NCBI GenBank assembly: GCA_963556495.2
Contig: OY747712.1
Coordinates: 16,093,235 to 16,157,234, forward strand
Length of the DNA: 64,000 nt
DNA from: Valencia hispanica
Lineage: Eukaryota; Chordata; Actinopteri; Cyprinodontiformes; Valenciidae
Direction: 5' to 3'
The notes under the pieces are model-generated. The model was not told where the DNA came from. It made no database searches and saw nothing but the letters and a program-made list of their open reading frames with translations. Position 1 is the first letter of the stretch; every line of letters begins with the position of its first letter. The position numbers and the translations under genes are program-made. Shown piece by piece: positions 57,465 to 64,000 of the stretch.

Positions 57465-57660
57465 GGAGGTCTGGCGGACGACCAGGATGGCGGCCCCTGA
57501 GGACCTGGAGGTCTGGCGGACAGCCCGGTTGGCGTCCCCTGGCTGGTCGGTGGTCGGGCGGACGGCCCGGGTGGCGTCCCCTGACAGGACACTGGTCCGG
57601 CGGATGGCCCGGTGATCCTCCCGTGAGGACCTGGAGATCCGGTGGATAGCCGGATGGACC
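57465..57660 (-). repeat. 42-bp tandem repeats, Pro/Ser-rich on the minus strand
   Basis: Four or more 14-residue units are read on the minus strand: GPSAGPVSCQGTPP, GPSARPPTSQGTPT, GLSARPPGPQGPPS and WSSARPPGAYPRRF. The unit length equals that of the separate array at 57890-58090, though the sequences differ. Confidence 0.8.
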
Positions 57661-57889
57661 TCCCGTTGCCGGGCTGAGTTCTGGCCCGGTGGTCCTCTTC
57701 TGAGGACCAGGCAGACACTAAGGAGCTTGACTGGCCGGCAGAGATGAAGAGACCTGGCCGGTCGGGGAGGGGTCTGGCGGCGCGGTCGGCAGCTGAAAAG
57801 AGTCTGGCGGCGCAGACGCTGGCTGAGAAGAGTCTAGCGGTACGGACACCGGCTGAGAAGAGTCTGGAGGCTTGAACGACAGCGGTCGG

Positions 57890-58090
57890 AGGCGAAGAGG
57901 CTCCAGCGACAGGGAAGGGTCCTCCATGACCCTCCCTGGGAGCTCTAGCGACAGGAACGGGTCCTCCATAACCCTCCCTGGGAGCTCTAGCGACGGGGAC
58001 GGGTCCTCCTTCACCCTCCCTGGGAGCTCTAGCGACGGGGACGGGTCCCCCATGACCCTCCCTGGCAGCTCTAGCGACGATGGGGGAATG
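57890..58090 (-). repeat. 42-bp tandem repeats, second array
   Basis: ACCCTCCCTGGG recurs at 57929, 57971, 58013 and 58055, an exact 42-bp period. On the minus strand the unit reads as 14 residues such as LPGRVMEDPSLSLE. The frame is kept across all units. Confidence 0.92.
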
Positions 58091-58159
58091 TCAGTCGCCT
58101 GAGAGCTGCCGCTGTGACTGTCAGGAGGACAGTAGTCACGATGGCGGTAGGCTCTGAGA

Positions 58160-58212
58160 CTGGAACTGGCTCTGGCTCTAAAACTGGCTCTGAAACTGGC
58201 TCTGAAACTGAG
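58160..58212. repeat. 12-bp short tandem repeat
   Basis: ACTGGCTCTGAA-type units repeat with small changes over about 50 bp inside the LTR element. A second scale of repetition next to the 42-bp arrays. Confidence 0.7.
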
Positions 58213-58466
58213 GCTGACTTCAGGACTGAGCAGGCTGAAGCCAGTGGGCAGGTCAGAGCTTGAGCTAGCGGTGAGACAGGGGAAGCTGGTCTCGACGGGC
58301 TGACGAGCCTAGGAACTGGGCGGAGCCGGTGCGCAGATTGCTGCAGGGAGGACCGGAGGACAGCTCGGACTTCCTCCCCGGAAACGGCCCTACCTCGAGG
58401 ACCAGTGCCTGGGCAGCAGAACGCCAGCCTTGTCCCAATGAATGCGGACCGCTGCTCTGAGTCGTC

Positions 58467-58868
58467 CTACGCCTCAGATGTTGGTTCGGCCAACGCAGCC
58501 AGACAGGAAGAGACTGAACAGGCAGGCAGGGGTGCTGCGTCGGTCGCTGGAGGATCTGATGAGGGAGCAGCAGCAGCACAGGCAGTTGGTGAGGGGGCGA
58601 CGCCCTGCTCCTCACTCCTGGAAACAGTTCCGGCGCGGTGGGACCTTCGCCTGCGGCCAGATAGTGGAGACGAAGAGGGTGGACCAATGATCTGATCCAA
58701 CGCTTCCTGGCGACCCCTCTCCATCTCGTTCTGCAGCGTGGTGAGATCCCGAGCGGAGAACACATTCCGGAACTGAAGTGGAAGGTGAGGGGAGACGGAG
58801 ATCCTGGACAGGTTTTTCCAGACGTCCTTCTGCAGGGCGGCAATCTCCCGGGCGAGTCCTGGGTTCAT
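58467..58868 (-). pseudogene. Gag-like open frame of the LTR element
   Basis: The frame starts about 20 bp inside the 5' LTR, where gag should begin, and stays open for 133 codons. It is rich in charged and then Pro/Ala/Ser residues (AREIAALQKDVWKNLSRI, RDLTTLQNEMERGRQEALDQ). No zinc knuckle (CCHC) or major homology region is visible. Gag identity is inferred from position only; a shifted frame (58843-58265) continues through the interior. Confidence 0.5.
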
Positions 58869-58887
58869 TTTTATGGCCGGATCATTC

Positions 58888-59217
58888 TGTCAGTGAGTAT
58901 GCGGTGTGAAGCATGGACCCAAACGCAAACACAGAGAAAGGTGCAGGATATTTGTTAAAACTGTTGGTGAAGTGATGATAATGATGATGATGACGACGGC
59001 GACGACGACGGCGACGGCGGCGGCGACGGCAGGAACGGAGACAGGACATCGGACGGGCACAACAACACATCAAGGAGACAGCAACACAATGATCCGGTGC
59101 TGAGTGATTGGAAGTGATGGGTTATAAGGGCAGGAGGTAAGGAGGATCAGGTGTGGTTGATGGTAGAGACACAGGTGAGGACGATGATGAGGAGAGGGTG
59201 ATTAGAGCAGCATGACA
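58888..59217 (-). repeat. 5' LTR, complete (330 bp)
   Basis: Bounded by TGTCA and TGACA inverted ends. It contains a GAT/GAC/GGC trinucleotide stretch at about 58974-59035, which yields spurious polypeptides such as poly-Arg/His frames. It is similar throughout to the solo LTR at 33319-33645. Confidence 0.88.
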
Positions 59218-60220
59218 CAAATACAGCAGATATGCATGGAACTATTTTTAAATTTCACTATCACATTTAAAAGTGGCCCTTTTAACCTATTCATCTTTTA
59301 GCCAGTTCATCATTTTCTGAATGTAAAGCTGACCGTTTTTTCTGAACAATAGAGGGATTATTTGTTTATCCATAGCGGTTGTGTGCACAAATGGTGTGAC
59401 ACTGGCCCTTTACATAGTGCTGGTTCCCATTGTTATTATTTGTGGTAATCTTGTGGTTGCAGTGTTGGTTAGCAATATTAGCTTGTTTGTTAGCCAAGGA
59501 GGGTTGCCTGATATGAAGTGATAGCTACACATTGTTGCATTTTTAATCATCTGTTCGTTCCAATTGCTTCTTCTGATTGCTTGCAACTAGAGATGTTTTT
59601 TATTTGTCCTGAAAGGGGTGCGATACAATGGAATTCTATAGAACTTGCACATTTTATTGTTTATCAGAGAGAATTGTTCAACTAGGCCACAGCAGGCAAA
59701 AGGTTTATAATACATGTAGCCTATTAATCAGCTCGATGTGTGATGGCACAATGTGGATTCTTTGTTCAGTGTTCGTATCAAATATCAATGAAAATGAATA
59801 CTGAATACGTAATATTATCATTTTAAAAATTGACAGGTAAAGATAGATTATGATTGGATTTTTTTTACCCCTGTCAGTCAACAAAAATTAGAGCGACCTC
59901 TAGGTACAACCAATCATCGCCAAGGAAAATGAGTGGCGCTCTAGGATTGGCTGCTTTGCAGTTACCAATGTATATCTCTTCGTTATGTTCAACTGTTTTT
60001 TTCAAATATTTAGATTACCTAATGATTAAACAACACAATTAACTCAATAAGTTAGTTACCTTTTATGTTGTTGACTCTTTTTTACTCCACTGTTCTTATG
60101 ACCTTATTGTTTTAAATATAACATTGACCACATTTTTAACCACAGTTGTGTCGAAGAACAGTTTATTTCAGTCATTTTTAAATGCTTCATTTGTAATAGG
60201 TTGTTAGTATCGTTAGTTAT
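59218..60220. other. Intronic sequence, no gene recognised
   Basis: About 1 kb of AT-rich non-coding sequence with no recognised repeat or long frame. Confidence 0.45.
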
Positions 60221-60221
60221 A

Positions 60222-60305
60222 GGCAAGGCAAGGCAATTTTTTTTGTATAGCACACTTTCAGTGCCAGGGTAATTCAAGGCGCTTTACATGATTTGGTGAC
60301 TTATA
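60222..60305 (-). mobile_element. L2 family A 3' tail fragment
   Basis: GGCAAGGCAAGGCAATTTT followed by TATAGCACACTTTCA and GGCGCTTTACATGATTTGGT: the last about 80 bp of family A with its repeat tail, minus strand. It abuts the 5' end of the L1-type element. Confidence 0.85.
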
Positions 60306-60323
60306 AAACAAAATAAACAGACA

Positions 60324-62545
60324 TTGAATATAACAATGCTGCAGGAAACCAAGGAAAACGGCCGACTCCCACCAAATATGAATTCTGCCTACATTAGTCT
60401 TCTACTAAAATCAGGTAAAGACCCATTGTTTCCTACCAGCTATCGTCCCATATCCCTCATTAATGTTGATCTTAAAATAATCTGCAAAGCCCTCGCAAAA
60501 AGGATAGAGAAAGTAACCCCTCTTATAATACATCCTGATCAAACTGGTTTTATTAAAGGGAGACATTCATCCACAAATTCACGTAGATTAATAGATTTAA
60601 GAGATTTTTCTTACTGTAAAAACATTAAAACTAATATATTATCTTTAGATGCAGAAAAAGCATTTGATAGAGTTAACTGGAAATTCTTATTTGTAACCTT
60701 ACATAAATTTGGCTTTGGAAATTCTTTTATAAACTGGTTGAAAATATTATACAGTTCACCAACAGCGTGTATCAGAACAAATAAGCAAACATCATCTAGG
60801 TTTTATCTTCAGAGAGGTACCAGACAGGGATGTCCTCTCTCTCCCTCCCTGTTCGCTATTTTTATTGAACCACTAGCTGCAGCGATCAGGCAAACTCACA
60901 ATATTAAAGGCATAAAATGCAATAACATAGAACATAAAATCAGTCTTTATGCAGATGATGTATTACTTTTTCTCCAGCATTCACAAACCTCTTTCTCTCA
61001 GGTAATCGGGTTGATAAACTCTTACTCAAATGTTTCAGATTATTCTATAAATTGGTTAAAATCTACAGTTCTTCCAATCAATTGTTCTGTCCAGAATCCA
61101 ACTAATACACAACTGCAGTCAGGGAATATTACCTATTTAGGTATCAATGTCTCACCAAGACTGGCAGATTTAATAACGTTAAACTACATCCCACTTTTAA
61201 AAAAAGTGGAAGATGATCTTGCCAGATGGAAATGGTTTTGCCCAGAATCAACTACTTATTCTCAATGATCCCAAGTAAACCATCACTAGACTGGTTTAGA
61301 TCTCTGGACTCCTCTATCTCTAAATTTCTTTGGAAAGATAAACCCCCACGTATCAGCTTAAAAACACTGCAGAAGACCAAAGAAAAAGGAGGTCTAGATC
61401 TACCAAACTTCCATCATTATTTCTTAGCCAACAGGCTCCAATACATATCAAGATGGTTAAAACATAGCTACCTAGACGAGTCCTGGATAGACGTAGAACA
61501 GACACTATGTAATAAGATAAAACTTTCAGACCTACCATTTATTAGCTCAAATATAAAACAATATGAATGCTTTAAAAGCATAAATATCAGCCCCACTCTG
61601 ACAGCATGGTGGGAGTTTCTAAAAATGACAGAGTCCACAATAATCCCATGCAGACGTACACCCATCTGGAATAACCCCGACATCTTGCAAAAAAAATGTA
61701 TGATACGTTTCCCAGTCTGGAGGTGCAATGGAATTGAATACCTGGAACATATATTTGATTGAACAGACTTTATCCCATTTAATACATTAATTACACAATA
61801 TGGAATTGATCAAAACAAATTCTTAGAATATCAACAAATTAAATCTATTATTAAAGGTAAATTTAGGCTCAATACAGCTGACTTACAAATTCCAGCAAGA
61901 GTTTTAGATTTTCTTAATCTCAACCCCCCCAAATTGCTGTCTAAAATATACAAAACTTTATCTACCTTAGATGAATCAATAGCCATCCCTATTTCAAAAT
62001 GGGAGGTGGATTTATCAGCCAGCTTTGACCAAAACGTCTGGTCTCAGATATGTTTAAGAACCTTTAAAATAACAAAAAATCCTAATTTGCAATTAATACA
62101 ATACAAAATCCTTCATAGAGTACACTATACAGGTCAACGAATGTTTAGAATGGGTTTTACATTGTCTAATACCTGCTTACAATGCACAAGCAATATACCA
62201 GATACTTATGTTCATGCTCTTTGGTTCTGTCCACCTGTTAAGAAATTTTGGTGCCAGATTTGTGAGGACTTATCAAAGTGTCTGAAATGTAACATCCCAC
62301 CATCTCCCTCAATTTGCCTGTTAGGAAATTTAAATGATGTCACCATGGACACAAAGTCAGTTCTAATGGTTCACATTGCCTTATGCATCGCTAAGAAAAC
62401 TATCCTCCTGAACTGGAAAAATAAAAAAGCTCATAATATTAATCAGTATAGAAATCTCTTGTTGGACCATATTGGTCTTGAGACGGCCTCTGGCTCCATA
62501 TCTGATCAATCTCTCTGGGCTCCTTTGATCGGCTCCATCACCTAG
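60324..62545 (+). pseudogene. L1-type ORF2 RT and C-terminal region; one frameshift, one stop
   Basis: RT is open from 60324 to 61268: [88 protein letters not shown] and SLYADDVLLF (YADD at 60948-60959). A frame change between 61226 and 61268 moves the reading to the next frame, which is open to 62545 except for TGA at 61760-61762. The C-terminal part shows KEKGGLDLPNFHHYFLANRL, CLQCTSNIPDTYVHALWFCP (the Cys-rich motif) and ILLNWKNKKAHNINQYRN. The element is therefore fairly young. The endonuclease is missing through 5' truncation. Confidence 0.92.
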
Positions 62546-64000
62546 TGGGGGTGGGGGGCACTTGGTTTTGTCGTTTGGGACACTGTTGCTGATGTGGGGG
62601 TTTTGGGGTTGGAGGCGTCTGGGGGGGACCCCGGGGGGTGGGATCACTGGGCGGATGGGGCGCTGGACGTCGTGGCCGGCCTGGGGTTGGGCTTTGGGTG
62701 GTGACTCCTGATGGCTGCCTGCGGTGCCTAGGGGGGGTTGCACTGGTGGACATGGGTTACTGGCCCAGTGGCCGTGCTGCGCCTGGGTAGGGTCTGGGGT
62801 GGGCCTGGGGATTCGGGGCTCGGGGGCGCCGCGCCCCCTAGCTGTGGTCCTGGCTGGGGGTCGGCCGGCGTGGGGTCTCTGTTGGCTGTGGGGGTCGTGG
62901 CCGGCCAGCAGCCGGCATGTGCAGCAGCCTCTCTCTTTTTCTCTGGGCCGATTGTCATCGCCAGTCCCTGTATGGCGTCTCGCCTTGTTTGCTACTTGGG
63001 GTGCCTGGCTGCTGGTCGCGGCGGCTGGGTGGCGTTTCTGGGCCGGATCAGTCCTTTTTTCCACTGGACTTGGCTCCTGGGTCTTGGTCTTTGTGTGGGG
63101 CGCTGGGGTTGGGCATTTGGCCGGGATCGGTCGGACTTGCGGGTGGACTGGCCGGGTGGTGGGCGTGCAGGGCAGGTGGGTGGGGCGCTGGGTTTGGTCT
63201 CCTGCCGGGCCGTTGAGCAACAGTGGTCGCTCCACAAAGAATGAGGCTGGTGGATGTCGGCCTGGTGGGTCGGCCGCCCGGCTCATCGGTTTGCTCCTGG
63301 TCTGGGCAGGTACGTCGACGTGGTTCGGCTACGGGGGCCTCCGGTGTGCGGGTGGCGCTGGGGGCCTCCTTTGCTGGCGGGGAGGCTGCTGCTGTGTGGC
63401 AACAGGTGCTCTCCCCCTACGAGGGCACTTGGACGGAGTGGAGGGGTGTGCGGAAGGGGGGGGCGAACTCAACCTGGGTGTCTAGTGTCTTTTGTGTTTT
63501 GAGAGTAGAGCGAATGTCAGGGTGGGTTTAGTTCCCCTTCTGGGATGGGGCTGGGGGGACTGCCTTGGGGTCCGTGGGGCTTTGTGGTGCTGTGGCCGTG
63601 GGCCCCGGGTCGGACGTGCCATGGCCTCCCTCCCCTGGTAGATCCCGGTGAACAGCGGTGCCTATTGGGGTCAGTGGGGGAGCTGGCTCCCTGGGAAGAC
63701 ATTTTGTCTCCCAGTCCTTCCCTCCCCATCCCTGGACACCTCTGTCCACCCGCTCCATCACTTTACCACTCATATAGGGTCTTTGGGCATGGGCACATCA
63801 CTGGGGTGCGAGGAGGGGCTTCCCTCCTTGCTGTCCCGTGGTGTCCTGGGTCCCAATTTTAATATACAACTTAGACACTCCCACTTATAACATTTTCACA
63901 CGACACATATGTAGGGACTTTGGGGTGGGCACACTTTTCGGCATCCAGAGGGGGAGCGGTACAATCAGCTTCACCTCTGGTGCCGGTGCCCACTGTTAAA
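62546..64000 (+). other. GC-rich 3' region of L1-type copy 2
   Basis: G-rich on the plus strand with repeated GGGGG tracts, in sharp contrast to the AT-rich ORF2 upstream. Many overlapping frames over 80 codons on both strands (62381-63286, 62724-63485 and others) come from the scarcity of stop codons in GC-rich DNA and share no recognised domain. Positions 63365-64000 match the inverse of 49194-49880. Confidence 0.75.

Larger units (their letters stand above)
57085..59217 (-). mobile_element. LTR retroelement with gag-like region but no pol
   Basis: Two related LTRs face the same way on the minus strand: a complete 5' LTR (58888-59217) and a 3' LTR lacking its last about 65 bp (57085-57331). 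A polypurine tract lies directly before the 3' LTR on that strand. The 1.55-kb interior has a gag-like start and Pro-rich 42-bp tandem repeats, but no protease, RT, RNase H or integrase. It is non-autonomous or internally deleted; the tRNA primer site could not be identified. A solo LTR of the same family lies at 33319-33645. Confidence 0.78.
60306..64000 (+). mobile_element. L1-type LINE copy 2, 5'-truncated, running off the right edge
   Basis: The element starts within ORF2, just before the reverse transcriptase, and carries RT and the full C-terminal region. Its stop at 62545 is followed by at least 1.45 kb of strikingly GC-rich sequence to the window end. It is a different family from L1 copy 1 (13-18 kb). 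The GC-rich part is shared, inverted, with 49194-49880. The 3' end is outside the window. Confidence 0.88.

Noticed and set aside
57371..57649. Plus-strand Gly/Arg/Trp-rich frame over the LTR element interior
   Set aside because: It is the antisense of the 42-bp repeats; the element's coding direction is minus, as shown by the polypurine tract and LTR order.
58906..59103. Short frames with runs of Met, Thr, Arg or His in the LTRs
   Set aside because: They translate a GAT/GAC/GGC microsatellite in different frames on both strands.
62381..63485. Long overlapping frames (301 and 253 codons) at the right end
   Set aside because: They overlap the ORF2 end and the GC-rich 3' region, lie on both strands and have no domain; a composition effect.
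13152..64000. Search for the next NTNG1 exon (first EGF-like module, CKCNLHA-type start)
   Set aside because: No plus-strand sequence resembling it was found by eye; the exon is probably beyond the window. A tblastn search would settle this.

Overview
This is vertebrate nuclear DNA, almost certainly from a ray-finned (teleost) fish. It is AT-rich and intron-dominated. It carries one clear host coding exon and a dense teleost-type repeat set: several L2-clade LINE families, L1/Tx1-type LINEs, Tc1/mariner, hAT, TTAA-flanked and TAA-flanked DNA elements, tRNA-related SINEs with a GGAT tail, and an LTR element. No operon, bacterial gene, CRISPR array or rRNA gene is visible. The species cannot be named from the sequence. 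Family assignments come from recognised motifs, not database searches.

Host gene. The only supported host coding sequence is one plus-strand exon at 12508-13151, flanked by good splice sites. It encodes about 214 residues of the laminin N-terminal domain of netrin-G1 (NTNG1), a GPI-anchored synaptic adhesion protein. No other NTNG1 exon was found, so the rest of the window is best read as flanking introns.

Layout. 0-8.5 kb: Tc1 remnant, truncated L2 copies, a hAT element with a perfect 8-bp target duplication and a nested 169-bp MITE, and a 1.7-kb terminal-inverted-repeat element. 8.49-12.1 kb: a 3.6-kb palindromic element with 31-bp perfect terminal inverted repeats, TAA flanks, long inverted arms and a central 175-bp satellite that reverses orientation at its midpoint; it ends 400 bp before the NTNG1 exon. 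12.5-13.15 kb: the exon. 13.27-18.55 kb: a minus-strand L1 with an internal foldback insertion. 18.56-19.05 kb: a TTAA-flanked MITE. 20.7-24.8 kb: L2 family B copy 1. 25-28.4 kb: DNA-transposon and SINE remnants. 28.9-38.4 kb: a nest of L2 families A, C and D inserted into one another, plus a solo LTR. 38.4-47.4 kb: relatively repeat-poor intron with Tc1 and SINE fragments. 47.4-49.9 kb: a GC-rich fragment of an L1-type 3' region. 50.5-54.6 kb: L2 family B copy 2, the best preserved LINE, with one stop in its second reading frame. 57.1-59.2 kb: an LTR retroelement with a gag-like region and no pol. 60.3-64.0 kb: a second L1-type LINE running off the right edge with a very long GC-rich 3' region.

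The genes here do not form a pathway. The story is one synaptic-adhesion exon surrounded by layered transposition, and the most unusual object is the giant palindromic element beside that exon.
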